A stretch of DNA of 64,000 nucleotides from positions 2,501 to 66,500 of the forward strand of contig JAKOGI010002233.1 of the NCBI GenBank assembly GCA_029747015.1, read 5' to 3'. Each line of letters starts with the position of its first letter. Position 1 is the first letter of the stretch. This document shows positions 37,471 through 47,598 of this stretch, piece by piece. A program made the translations under genes and the position numbers. This DNA is from Carnegiea gigantea (lineage: Eukaryota; Streptophyta; Magnoliopsida; Caryophyllales; Cactaceae). The notes beneath the pieces were generated by a model. That model did no database searches and was not told where the DNA came from. It saw only the letters and a list, made by a program, of their open reading frames with translations.

Positions 37471-38713
37471 ATAATCTCCTCCTTTTTGATGATGACAAAC
37501 AATTTATTGCTAAGGTGAATTAGTATTAGAAAACATACTTTTGTTTATGTGAATACTTACCATCATCATCTTCTTCTCCCCCTTTGTCATCATTGAAAAG
37601 GGACACAAGATATGATATATTATATTAATAGCATAGCTCTCCCTTAATATGACACTCACAAAAGTTGTCATAGGCTTATACATCGATAAGTGCAATTATA
37701 AAGGTTTACATTACAAAATCAATCATATATATGACTAGTTGATTCAACTTTCTCATGAATAGTATTGATGACCATAGGGGATATAGTATTAATTTGTCAA
37801 AACTCTTTATATCTTCCATTTCACAATTAATTCAGAACATGTGTGTACAATATTAGAACAAGTTAATCAAGCATTTCTCCCCCTTACATTATCAATTGAA
37901 GCATATATTTTCAATATTTGGGGTGGGGTCATATCATGTGTAAGAGTATGAAAAGATTATATACCATAAATAGTCAAGAGCATAATTATTCTTCACCCCT
38001 TGAATATTCCCCAAGAGGATAAATATGGGATATTAGATGGCAACAAATTTGAAAAATAAATATATCATCAAAATCAGGCATATGATACCCAAACTTGTAT
38101 GTCTCATGTATGTATGACTCATTGGAGAGATTAATTAGCATAAAAGAGTGTTGCATCTCCCCTTAATTTTATTAAAATAACTATTTTATATAAATAACAT
38201 GAAAATATCAAAATCCTAGTGATCAAAGTTGACCAAAGTTATGATCAAGATATCATAGTCATGCCAATAACTAACACAAAAAAATTTAAATAAAATAAAA
38301 CGCACATCTTTGTGTATAAATAGCAAGCAAACATTATAAACGAGTCAAATGAATCTCGCTCTCTTACTTAAAGATGTGTGATTTTATACGGAATATGATG
38401 ACTAAAATCAATCTCAAATATCAACCCCTAAATTTGTATATATATTTTTTTTCATGGAGACACATATATATAAGATTATAAGAGATATTAGCCTATATGT
38501 ACGTTAACCAAGTAAAACTCAAATATCTCCTACTATAAACTAGCTAATTCAAAGATAATTCATGATGTGAAGTGAAACTCGATTGATGCCAAAATTTAAT
38601 ACAAAATAAATCACACTAATGACTAAAATCATAAAGATACAAAACTACACAACTATGGAGATAGTAACATATAAAGATCATACCTTATAGATCAATCATT
38701 ATCTCCCCTTTGA
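37471..38713 (-). promoter_or_regulatory. Cluster of polypurine-tract-like motifs
   Basis: On the minus strand, purine runs occur at 37471-37490 (AAAAAGGAGGAGATTAT, touching the LTR), 37575-37588 (GACAAAGGGGGAGA), 37876-37887 (GTAAGGGGGAGA), 38155-38168 (AATTAAGGGGAGAT) and 38701-38713 (TCAAAGGGGAGAT). Several tracts upstream of the 3' LTR are a known Sirevirus trait. Confidence 0.65.
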
Positions 38714-40149
38714 TAAAGATAATTAATGCAAATCTATGTACAAGAAATTTCATATATATATATTATGCATGACAATTTGATGATTAAAAAGAACTTACCA
38801 ATCTCCATGCTAGACAAGCCAGTTGATCTCAATTGATAATCATTACCAGGGAGAATAGTAGATAGAATAGATAGACATCCAAGGCATAATCCATAGTAAC
38901 CTCTTTTTTAAAAAAAAATAAAATCATTACCACACATGAGTACTTTGGCGACTCTTAAACATCCACCTTCTATATTAAATTTTAAGGTTGCTTGATTTGG
39001 ATGTTAAGTTTCCTTGTTGGTTCTTGGTACTTTTTCTCCTGCCAAAGTTATTTTTGGACCATCTTATAGTGGCTTCCTTTTTTTATTTTTTTGGCTCATT
39101 TAATTGATCTCCCTCAAGGTATTCTTCCCCAAATAGTTCATTACTATAAATTATAATTGAAGTGCATACCTCATTTTTGCATATATTTAATTACCATTAG
39201 CACATATACTCTTCTTGCCCTTTGAAATTAATTAATTATGCAATATCACATGCAATGAAATAATATGTATTGCATATATATGTATGATCAAACATGTATT
39301 AAGACTCGAGTGATATGATCACAAAAGTAATAAATAAAGATACACCATCTATATATACCATGTGAAAGACATGCGTAGAAGTGAATTTTAAACATATGAC
39401 AATCTCACATAAAATTCAATAGGTTATCTTCTTTAATACATGTTTTAAATTGTAATCAATATAAAGAAACTAGTATTAATACCATATTATTTAGTGACAG
39501 TCTTAAAATTCATGACCATAACTTGAGAAATAATATACCTCGGACTAAAATGAATCATGAAAATAAGATTTTATGAGTAAAGTTGTAAATATTATACTAC
39601 AACATATAAAACACCATACACAATTTTTGATTTATAAAAACAATAACATGTATAGTAAGTTAATCTAGCAATATCTTCCCATACCAGAATTAAACTTAGC
39701 ATATCACGACATCATAAAATATGACATGTGATAGAGCTAGTATCATATCGAAGCATGTTGATTGATGCAATCAAGATCTTACATAGCATAAAATCAATGT
39801 CAATGGCAAATATCTATCATGCATGGCTAGAAGCATATGACAAAATGAATGATCAACTATGTCAACAATGAATGTCATGCTATATATACTTAATTAAAAA
39901 GTATAATAAGTTCATGCAAATGACATGCAACTATCAAAATTTTTTTTGGGCACATAAGTCCATTCCATATGTTACTACATACTTCCCCTATATGAAAATA
40001 AAACAAGTCGACATATCAGGACTAGTTTGCACAAAAGTTTTTAGAAAAATGTATTACCATAAGCTCAAAGATTCTAGCTTGAGTGTCCATGTTGTTTTTT
40101 TTTTTTTGTATATACATATTTTATTTATTGTTTGGATGCCAATTATTCC
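37491..40149. other. Non-coding 3' interior of the Sirevirus-like element
   Basis: AT-rich, no frame with integrase or reverse-transcriptase blocks. It stands where pol would be. The short frames at 39872-40314 have no recognisable product. Confidence 0.6.
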
Positions 40150-41036
40150 TATAAAAGAAACTTAGGCCTTTCTCAGAGCACTTTGAAAACTTTGGATCCA
40201 TATGAATCATTGCCTACCATGCATATTAGGTGGTCTTGTACCTTTTGCTCCCCAAATTTGCATGACCTTGTGACCATTTATTTTAATTGGATAACAAGTA
40301 GAAATATGACCTAATTTACAACAATAATTGCAAGTAATAGAATTACTACTTTCGTGATTAGTCGATTTAACAACGAAGTTTTTATAACGCTTTTTTTATT
40401 GAAATGATTGAAACCGATTCTTTCTTTGTTAAATGATATTTTTTGTGAGCCGAGAATTTTATTTAAATTTTCTTCTCCTTTAGAAAATTTTGAAACAATT
40501 TTTTTAAGGTCGGCACACTTGGATTGTAAGTCATTTTTCTCTTTTTGAAGAAGGTCATATTTTTCTTGAGCTATATTTAAATCATTTGACGACAAGTCAT
40601 TTGATTTTTGCAATTGAAAATTTTCTTGAGACAAATCAAAGATCATTTTTTTTAAACCTTTAATTTTAGAACTATATCCTTGTAGTTGTTTGAGAAAATA
40701 GAGTAATAATTGTATTACCTTATGTTTTGAGCACTTGTTTAAACCATCATATACCTCATTTGGAACTTCATACTCTACTTCTTCTGCTTCTTTACTTATG
40801 TTGCCATCATCATCATCATCACTTGAATTTGGATCCCTAACTTGTTCACTTGCCATTAAGCGAGGATGATTGATATCTTTTTTGTCATTGCAATTGTCAA
40901 GCATGTTCTCCATTTTTGATAAAATGAGATTTTCTTCATTATTATCTTTGTAAAGAAGCAAAAGTTTTTCCCATAATTCATTGGCTATCTCACAACAACA
41001 AACATGGTTAAAAATATCATTATGTAAAGAACATTG
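40150..41036 (-). pseudogene. Copia (Sirevirus-like) gag, C-terminal part
   Basis: On the minus strand from the CACTA-3 junction: the second half of the UBN2 gag region (HNDIFNHVCCCEIANELWEK), then an acidic run (SSDDDDDG), a coiled-coil-prone stretch (IKGLKKMIFDLSQENFQL and on), and GEENLNKILGSQKISFNKER. After a frameshift near 40340-40400, a zinc knuckle near 40330-40280 reads CNYCCKLGHISTCYP (CX2CX4HX4C). This order fits Sirevirus Gag. The protein would form the particle and bind RNA. It is split at its N-terminal side by CACTA-3 and frameshifted before the knuckle, so it is inactive. Confidence 0.8.
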
Positions 41037-41049
41037 CACTACAAGAATC

Positions 41050-41640
41050 CGGTCCAATTGAGACCGGAGTTTAGAGACCGAACTCAAAATCGGTCTCTAA
41101 TTAAATTTGGAGACCGAATTTAGAGACCGAACACTCTGGTATCAAAAAAAGAATAATTTAGACACCGAATAATTACTAAGCGGTCTCCACTTGAGACCAA
41201 TACAAATTTCGGTCTCAAATTTTGGAGATCGAAATCAGTATACGGTCTCAAGTAGAGACCAACATAATTTTCGGTCTCAGATTTCCGAGACCAACTGCAA
41301 TTTTATATACACTTAGAGACCACAAAAAAACATTTCAGTCTCAAATTTAGCTGCGGTGGAGACCGAAACGGTTTCCGGTCTCAGATTTTGGAGACTCTGC
41401 GCAATTTCTAGATGAAATTTTGAGACCACACTAAATATTGGTCTCCACTTGAGACCAACATGTTCGGTCTCAAATCTTCAGTTAGAGACCATAGTATTAT
41501 TTTGCTCTCAGATTTTGAGACCGAAATTCAATATCGGTCCTAACAGAGACCGAAAATAATTGTGGTCTCAGATTTAGAGACCAAGTTCATACTTCGGTCT
41601 CCGTTAGAGACCGAAATTGATTTCCGGTCTCCAATTTGAA
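41050..41640. repeat. Left subterminal GAGACC/GGTCTC array of CACTA-3
   Basis: By eye at least 15 GAGACC and 10 GGTCTC copies, usually as GAGACCGAAATNN...NTTCGGTCTC pairs, i.e. inverted hexamers spaced 15-30 bp. Probable binding sites for the TNPA-like protein. Confidence 0.9.
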
Positions 41641-41645
41641 GCCCA

Positions 41646-41935
41646 GTGATGCATGTCGGTTTCACTTTGAGCGGGAACTTCTTCAACCCTTCTCTTCCAT
41701 CTTCAACTCAATTCATTTCGTGCTTCTTTAACTCAATTCCCGCTACACCTTCTCTTCCATCTTCGACCCACCGTACCTCCTCCCCCCACTCCACCCTTCG
41801 AGCTTCCACACCTCTCTGCGTCCTGGGCCTTTCGTTTTGCCCTTCGCCTACTCCTACGTACAGTTGGTCTTCGCTTGCTTTGTGCCCAGCTTGGTCTGCG
41901 CTTGCCCATTCGATCGGCCTCCCCGACACACCGAG
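41646..41935 (+). other. Predicted GC-rich leader exon of CACTA-3
   Basis: C/T-rich island with CpGs starting just after the subterminal array and ending at CCGAG|GTACTG (41935/41936). Same relative place as the islands in CACTA-2 and CACTA-4. The long frame 41646-42227 runs past the donor and has no recognisable product, so it is not called as a protein. Confidence 0.45.
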
Positions 41936-42402
41936 GTACTGCCCTGAATTCCCCCTCTGTTTTGCTTCGTCCTCAGTGCTGTGCTCACATCTGGGTTCGC
42001 TTCAATGTCTGTATCTTGATTGCTTGCAATTGACGTGGGAATTTGAGGTATTTAGGGTTGTGTGGAATGTTGTTTGTGCAAAACATCTCTCAATTTGTCA
42101 ATTAGGCTGCGTGCTGCATCATGTCGGTGGGATTTGCTTGCGGTTTAAGAGGTCCCCGATTATGCACACCATGTGTTCGACAAAATGCAATTCGACAAAA
42201 TGCAAGATGTTCACACACATTTCATGAATTCCTTTCTACAATTGGGTTGTATATATGAATTATTTTCATGATCCTCCTTTTTATTCAACATTTCATATAA
42301 TATAGTCCAAAACCTTGTTCTTATGTCTTATTTTTTTAATTTTTTTAATAACATGTCTTTCATCCTGGGCTGATGGTTGTTTCTTATCTGTCTTTTGATC
42401 AG

Positions 42403-42984
42403 ACAGTTGCAGAGCATCGCTTACATAAGCTACACTATCTGCATTTGGGTGCTCCTAGAATATGGTATGGCACTTCTAGCTGTGATTCCTCTAAATTCGA
42501 GGTAGTTCAAAAGAAACAGTCTCTGAGCCCTTGTAGAGAACATCCTGAGCTGCATTATCATATGGCAAGTGATCCTCTCTTTGACCCATATCTTGGAGGA
42601 GAAGGAATTTTTTCTGAATCTCTGAAATTGATTTAATCCTTTCGGCTATCTTACAACAGTGTGTTGTGGTTCTAATCTTATTTATTCAGGGTAGACAGTT
42701 ATCCCCCGTAACATTGAAATCAAACAATATACCAGTTTATCGTTGCGTCCAGCATCCCAGGGAATTTGTTGTTTTCCTTCTTAGTGCTTACCATTCTGGA
42801 TTTGATTGTGGCTTCAATTTCTCTGCATCAGTAGTTCTTGCTCCGTTGGACTGGTTGCCACATGGGCTAATCTCCATAGAATTATATCGTGAACAAAGGA
42901 GGAAGACATCAATTTCTCTTGATAGGATGCTGCTAAGAGCAGCTAATGAAGCTGTGAAAGCACAGTGGGAGTGTCTATTGAGAG
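42403..42984 (+). pseudogene. Captured JmjC histone-demethylase exons (KDM5/JMJ14-like)
   Basis: Exon A (42403-42563) follows a TTTTGATCAG acceptor and reads TVAEHRLHKLHYLHLGAPRI then WYG, matching the JmjC core wording HVEDHHLYSLNYLHWGAPKxWYG. Exon B (42691-42984), after TTTATTCAG, reads [20 protein letters not shown], then [20 protein letters not shown] and [14 protein letters not shown]. This is the rest of the JmjC barrel as in plant KDM5/JMJ14-type H3K4 demethylases. The intron between is kept, with a GC donor (GCAAGT). The first two iron ligands (His and Glu of HVED) read Thr and Ala; the third (His of YHSGF) remains. JmjN, zinc finger and FYR parts are absent. It lies in the direction of CACTA-3 transcription, so a chimeric transcript is possible, but activity is not expected. 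Confidence 0.85.
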
Positions 42985-43140
42985 GTATCTTCTTAACTAA
43001 ACAAACATCAATTTCTTCTTTAAGTTTGGGATGTAAACCTCAATGCGCCATAAACTCAACGTTGTGATTGTACGCTACCTTCTGTTTGTGTGTGTGTATA
43101 CATATACATATTTATATACTCCTATACCTCTCAATTCCCG
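42985..43140. other. Intron-like stretch after the JmjC exons
   Basis: Starts with a GTATCT donor after GAG at 42984. No further demethylase exon seen. Confidence 0.45.
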
Positions 43141-43490
43141 TCTTTGTAATTGCACTTTGTAACTGGTGCATTCCGGGCGTGTGGCCTGTGGAATTGTGGT
43201 CTCCGGCGTGTAGCCGTTGAGTTTGCGAATGTGTTTTGTACTTTTACTTATTGTAAGGACCTAATGTAAGGCTTAAAGCCTGGGATACGACCACTTTTTA
43301 GACGGAACTTTGTCCATTTCTCTTCAGAAATATATATGCACTCATTTATATGTATACTATCCTAAAGGCAATATTTATGTGATCTTTTGTTGAGGCATGC
43401 TTGTTATTTCTATATTTATGGTCGTACTTTATACTTGGTATACTCCAGGCCACACTTGTGGAGTTGTGGTCTCCGGCATAGCAGAAGCAG
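43141..43490 (+). other. Conserved 3' module in CACTA-3, partly duplicated
   Basis: GGGCGTGTGGCCTGTGGAAT and CCGGCGTGTAGCCGTTGAG at about 43175-43222, TTTTAGACGGAACTTTGTCC at about 43297-43316, and a second partial copy (CTCCAGGCCACACTTGTGGA, GTGGTCTCCGGC) at about 43443-43478. The counterpart in CACTA-2 is 34110-34245. Confidence 0.6.
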
Positions 43491-43540
43491 ATGATCACAT
43501 CTTCTTCAAGGCTTGTGGGGGTTGAAGCGAGAAAGGGACC

Positions 43541-43895
43541 ATGTACGGACTAGATAGAGAGGGTCCTACGACGTATGAGAGACCAGCCAAGTGCAGACGC
43601 AGCAGCGCAGGTACGCCATTGACATACTCCCCTTCATTTGTTGCCCAACTCCAAGATCGATTGCAGATGACAGAAACTGAGCTCCAAACAACCCAATCTG
43701 CACTCCAAACCACCCAAGACCGGCTGCATTCGACATAAGAAGAACTGAGGTCTACTAGGGAAGAGTTGGAAGCAACAAAGAAGCACGTTGAAGATCAGCG
43801 ACTTGCATTTTTAGACCTTAATGCTCGTTTGAAAAGCTTCTCGTCGCTCCTCGGCCACCCCACACATGCGGACAACTCTCAAGAATCCTTGTAGG
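43541..43895 (+). pseudogene. TNPA-like C-terminal coiled coil of CACTA-3
   Basis: The ATG at 43541 opens MYGLDREGPTTYERPAKCRR, followed by SFVAQLQDRLQMTETELQTT and heptad-like repeats. After one TAA at 43736-43738 the frame continues EELRSTREELEATKKHVEDQ to a TAG near 43893. Proline/serine-rich lead-in plus terminal coiled coil is the usual C-terminus of the plant CACTA Transposase_24-type protein. The N-terminal DNA-binding part is absent, replaced in position by the captured JmjC exons. The coiled coil probably served for dimerisation. The in-frame stop breaks it. Confidence 0.55.
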
Positions 43896-44164
43896 GCTTG
43901 GTACGTACCATTTTGTATGAGCGTAAATAGTTGATACATTGGGTTGTACATATCTGTAATTAGTTTGATAAATTTTTTTGTGTATTTTTCAAATTGTTGT
44001 ATGAATTAGCTAAATGTGTTCATGAAATTTTAAATGAAATGTACATTTTGGCCTAGTGGCACTTACGTGGTTCAATACTTTTGTATCAATTGTGGCACAT
44101 AAAGGACTCCAATATAAATAGCAGGTTTTAAGGGCCAAAAACCAATTGATTTTTTTTTTTTTAA
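43896..44164. other. CACTA-3 3' end before the right array
   Basis: AT-rich, probably untranslated sequence of the TNPA-like gene. No gene. Confidence 0.5.
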
Positions 44165-44620
44165 AGGCTGCTTAGAGACTGAAATTTAATCTCGGTCTCT
44201 GTTTGAGACCGACATTACCCTTTGGTCTCAAAAAATGCGACCCTTTGTTCTCCAACAATCCGGTCTCAGTCAGAGACCGAAGATAAGTACGGTCTCTAGT
44301 AGAGACCAAATATTTTGGTCTCTATCAGAGACCGGAATGTTTTGGTCTCTAATGGAGACCGGTCATGTTGGTCTCAAACTGAGACCGAGTGGTTTGGTCT
44401 CAAGTAGAGACCAAGTCTGGCCCAGACTCAATTAGAGACCAAATGGCTTTGGTCTCAATGGGGGTTCTCAAGTAGAGACCGAAATGCAAAATTTGGTCTC
44501 TAATTTAAAATTGCTACCAAACTTTTGGAGATCGGGCGTATTCGGTCTCTATTCGGTCTCTAAAATTAGGTTGAAACTGAATTTTTTAAGTTTGGAGACC
44601 GAAAATTTCGGTCTCTAACC
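44165..44620. repeat. Right subterminal GAGACC/GGTCTC array of CACTA-3
   Basis: Dense hexamer pairs, e.g. GGTCTCTATCAGAGACC and GGTCTCAAGTAGAGACC. Stems are tighter here than at the left end. Confidence 0.9.
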
Positions 44621-44641
44621 AAGCGCTATCTTGTAGTGTTG

Positions 44642-44905
44642 TAAAATATATAAAGCCATGGCATTTTTCTTAACCCTTTCTTTCTCATCTTGATTCAACT
44701 TTTCTTTTGGCTTGATAACAGTGGAACCATCATTTTTGATCCATGTGGGGGATAAAAGGACCCTTTGTAATAATACCCCAAAGATCAAAGTCAATTGATT
44801 CGACATAAGACTTTATCCTATACTTCCAAAGAGAAAAGTCAGTACCATTAAAAATTGGAGGAAAACTAATAAAAGCACTTAATAGACTAGCCATAGGATC
44901 CAGCT
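44642..44905 (-). pseudogene. Copia (Sirevirus-like) gag, N-terminal part
   Basis: The minus strand reads PPIFNGTDFSLWKYRIKSYV then DFDLWGIITKGPFIP, followed in another frame by a KKNAMALYILQ block. These are the opening blocks of Copia Gag (DGxNYxxWKxRMxxFL, and KxxxNAKALxxLxxAL). A frameshift lies near 44740-44760. The frame that reaches the junction at 44642 continues in register at 41036 when CACTA-3 and one TTG are ignored, so CACTA-3 entered a then-readable UBN2 segment. Confidence 0.75.
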
Positions 44906-44936
44906 ATTGACGGTTAAGTCTCCAAATTAGAGCACC

Positions 44937-44949
44937 TGCTCTGATATCA
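44937..44949 (-). promoter_or_regulatory. Primer-binding site, initiator tRNA-Met type
   Basis: The minus strand reads TGATATCAGAGCA, one change from TGGTATCAGAGCA, the complement of the 3' end of plant initiator tRNA-Met used by Copia elements. It sits two bases from the right LTR. Confidence 0.85.
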
Positions 44950-44951
44950 AT

Positions 44952-46007
44952 TGAAGACTCAGATCACCCTAGAGGGAGGTAAATAGATTGATTGAAAAAA
45001 CTTAAAATCAAAACCAAATGTAAATGCGAAAATTAAATAGAGATAATACGCAATGATATTTTAACGAGGTTGGGCCTCAATCAGGCTTAGGCCCCCGTCT
45101 AGAGTTATCCAAGTCTAGGATTCAACTCTCTACTTCTTTCATTAAGATGAATTCTCATAATCTCTCAGAATTACCTAGCTCTAGAGATCCCAAATACTTA
45201 AATCAACCTCCTGATTTAAATTATGAACTCACACCAACTCATAAGTTCACTCCTTAATAAAGAATCCTCAATTCACTGACAACTCTTGATCGCAAAATAA
45301 TACTCAGTATAATAGTTTGTAGTAATTACTCAATGCTGTTTTTTCATTCACTGCCTCTATGTCTTTTTCTTCCTTGGTTTGGGCTACTATTTATAAGTTT
45401 CAGCACTTGTCCGCCAAATATAGAAGTCCTGTCCAGGGTATGCTGAAATGGCATTTCAAGCCCTTGATTTCTGCCTATCAGCTTCTGATTTGATTCTCTT
45501 ACCTTTCTCGCCACGATTTAGGTGGATGTGATACTGCACAATATTTTCTCAAGATATTGTAGGCATGCATTCTAAAATCAAGGGATAATATTGCTTGATT
45601 GCATCATATCTTTCCTTGACTGGCTTTCAATTAATCAATCAATTAAAATCATGCCAAATCTCCTAAATTGATTACTCAAAATTTGAAATTCAAATTTTGA
45701 TTTAGCTAAACAATTTTCATGATGAGTTTCCATTAAATTGGCAAATAATAGTCATACACATATTCTTTCCTTGTGTATCCACATATTCAATTCTTTTATT
45801 TTTCATCCAAGGTTTTAATTAATTTTGTTTTCTATCAAAACCGTCTGGCCACTAAGGGAGTTAACAGTAACAAAAGCATGTTGGACTGATCATAGATATT
45901 ACATATAAAGTAGAATAATTATAAAATTAACTTACTTCATAATTTCATATATAACACTAATTATATTGTTTGTTATTATTAAAATCAATATGTGACTCTT
46001 AAAGTCA
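44952..46007 (-). repeat. 5' LTR (right) of the Sirevirus-like element
   Basis: 1,056 bp, TG...CA ends. Pairs with 36374-37470 with many substitutions and small indels. Confidence 0.88.
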
Positions 46008-46462
46008 AGAAAAACTATTTGACCTCACGTCTACGACGTAGACAATGTTCTACTCTACATGACGATCGGTCTATACAAAACTTCCCTCGGGGAGATTATA
46101 TAAATTAAAGTCAAGATGCACCGGCTCATTCTACTACGAAAACTTTTGTTGTAATATAGCAATCAGATTAAAATAAACCAAATACCGGAAAGTACATGTG
46201 CACCGCCCACCTCGGGAAAAATATTTGGGCGGTGATGACAAGCCACTATCAATGATTTACGTCCAAACACCCTTGCAAACCAACTAAATAAAATGTTAAA
46301 AAGCAAACAAATAAAAAAGCAAGATAGACATAAGTAAGCCACTACCCGATAATAATTCCACCCTAAAATTACTCACCCAACAATTATTTTTGCCAAATTA
46401 TTGTACTTAGCGAACCCCACACAATTACATCTTATGAACCAAAAAAGAAAAAAAGCTTAAAT
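46008..46462. other. Spacer / 3' flank of the host gene
   Basis: No coding pattern. Probably holds the minus-strand gene's 3' untranslated region. Confidence 0.5.
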
Positions 46463-47173
46463 TCACTGGAGCCTAAGCATCCGGAAGAGGTTGTCCGTTG
46501 CACCGTCATCAATGGCCTGATCACCGGCGGCTGCCGCCTGCACAGTGCAGCTGAGCTTCGCAGGCTGCCTCATTGAGAACTTAGGTAGAGGCAGGCTACT
46601 TGGTGGAGGAGAGAGACTGAAAACATCGTTTGTAAGCATTTCAGCCTCGTGGGCCGAGACATCTTCAGATGATGGTGGCTCGGCCTTTGCTGCTGCTGGT
46701 TTGGATATGGTAACCCGTTTCAGGTTCGGATTTTTTGGTTTGGTTTTGTTGGTCTGTTTTCTGTTAGGAGGAGGAGAGGGAAGTTGCTGGCTGTTGCGAA
46801 CGATGTGGAGAGGGAGAGAGTGAAAGATAGGTTTAGCGATGGGGAGAGGGAGAAGAGGGGGCTGGTTTTGATGAATGTTTTTGTGGTGGTGATGAGGGTG
46901 AAGTGTTGTTTGATGGTAGAGAAAGTCTGGTGGGAGGGAGAGAGAGGAGGAGAGAGAAAGTGATTCTCTGGGGTTCAAAAATACACCCCCATGCCCATGC
47001 ATCTTCTCCAACTGTGCCTTTGGATTACTCCCCTGCCTTGAAATGTTTGAAGACCGAGCTATGTCTTGCTGTTGATGATGGTAATGATAAAGAAGATGAT
47101 TTTGACCTTTTGTTTTCGAGTTTTTAAATTGCTTGTTGGAAGAAGAGAGAGATTTATAAGCGATTTTTGCCTC
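46463..47173 (-). CDS. Uncharacterised plant protein with a PNRC/Edc1-like SPPPSSLPLPKF motif
   Basis: An intact single-exon frame of 236 residues. I take the ATG at 47173 (CATGGAGG context) over one 30 bases upstream, which would add ten residues in a T-rich leader. The N-terminus MEAKIAYKSLSSSNK leads to histidine/glutamine-rich (YHYHHQQQ; HPHHHHKNIHQNQ) and lysine/asparagine-rich stretches. Near the C-terminus are SPPPSSLPLPKF (about 188-199) and a GATDNLFRMLRL end (224-235). No signal peptide or membrane segment is seen, and it is mostly disordered. The SP.PSSLP.P.F pattern resembles the short proline-rich motif by which PNRC/Edc1-type proteins bind the decapping activator Dcp1. That link is inference. 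I recall similar plant proteins sharing the ATDNLRRLLRL-like end but cannot name the gene. Composition (GC-richer, no stops) contrasts with the transposons around it. Confidence 0.75.
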   Translation of the reverse strand, partial: EAKIAYKSLSSSNKQFKNSKTKGQNHLLYHYHHQQQDIARSSNISRQGSNPKAQLEKMHGHGGVFLNPRESLSLSSSLSLPPDFLYHQTTLHPHHHHKNIHQNQPPLLPLPIAKPIFHSLPLHIVRNSQQLPSPPPNRKQTNKTKPKNPNLKRVTISKPAAAKAEPPSSEDVSAHEAEMLTNDVFSLSPPPSSLPLPKFSMRQPAKLSCTVQAAAAGDQAIDDGATDNLFRMLRLQ

Positions 47174-47588
47174 CATGGATACTAAAAAAACAGCAAACCC
47201 CAAAAAAAAAAAAAAACCAATTTTTGTTTGATTTACGAAAACTAGTCTAACAAATATTGCATACGGATGAAAAAAAAGGGGTGAATTGAGTATGATATGA
47301 GAAGAATAAACTCCAATTAAATGACAAAATTTTGTATTTGCACAAGAACTTGGAAATTGAGGGATATTTGTTCACAAATAGATAGTTTACAAATAGAAAT
47401 CAAAAGCTGGATCCAAAATAAATTGGGGAGGCTAGGGGGAGTGATAAAATTGAACTCCGCCCCTAGAAACTAAAGATGAGGCATGTGGTTGGGAAATTTG
47501 GCATTCGGGTTGTGAGAAACCCTTGGGCTAGGTCTCATCAAGAGACTCTATTGTGGTGCCTAATGCTCCTTTCATTGGACAAAGGCTT
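47174..47588. other. Upstream region of the host gene
   Basis: No other gene seen. Poly-T (minus) leader close to the start. Likely 5' untranslated region and promoter-proximal sequence. Confidence 0.45.
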
Positions 47589-47598
47589 CTTTATATAG
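47589..47598 (-). promoter_or_regulatory. Possible TATA box of the host gene
   Basis: Minus-strand CTATATAAAG, a good plant TATA match about 415 bp upstream of the chosen start. The distance implies a long leader or a leader intron, so it is only a candidate. Confidence 0.35.

Larger units (their letters stand above)
41037..44638 (+). mobile_element. CACTA-3: CACTA element inside the Copia gag, carrying a JmjC gene fragment
   Basis: Begins CACTACAAGA (41037) and ends with its exact inverse TCTTGTAGTG (44638). TTG flanks both sides (41034-41036 and 44639-44641). Subterminal arrays of GAGACC/GGTCTC occupy about 41050-41640 and 44165-44620. Inside, left to right on the plus strand: a GC-rich leader exon, two JmjC exons, the conserved 3' module, and a coiled-coil C-terminus of a TNPA-like protein. 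No TNP2 transposase is present in its 3.6 kb, so it is non-autonomous. Confidence 0.92.
36374..46007 (-). mobile_element. Sirevirus-like Copia element, gag only, split by CACTA-3
   Basis: Direct LTRs lie at 36374-37470 and 44952-46007, both TGAAGACTCAGATCACCCT...AGTCA. Sense is minus. Next to the right LTR is an initiator-tRNA-Met primer site, then a UBN2-type gag. Next to the left LTR is a polypurine tract, with further tract-like copies upstream, as in Sireviruses. There is no integrase or reverse transcriptase between the zinc knuckle (about 40300) and the 3' LTR, so the element is pol-less. Without CACTA-3 it is about 6.0 kb. The flanks (GAAAC left, AGAAA right) do not form a clean 5-bp duplication. 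LTR divergence suggests an old insertion. Confidence 0.88.

Noticed and set aside
41708..42227. Plus and minus frames in the CACTA-3 leader island
   Set aside because: Open because the island is GC-rich; the plus frame runs past the donor at 41936 and neither resembles a protein.
36369..46012. Target duplication of the Copia element
   Set aside because: GAAAC and AGAAA beside the LTR ends do not match cleanly, so none is claimed.
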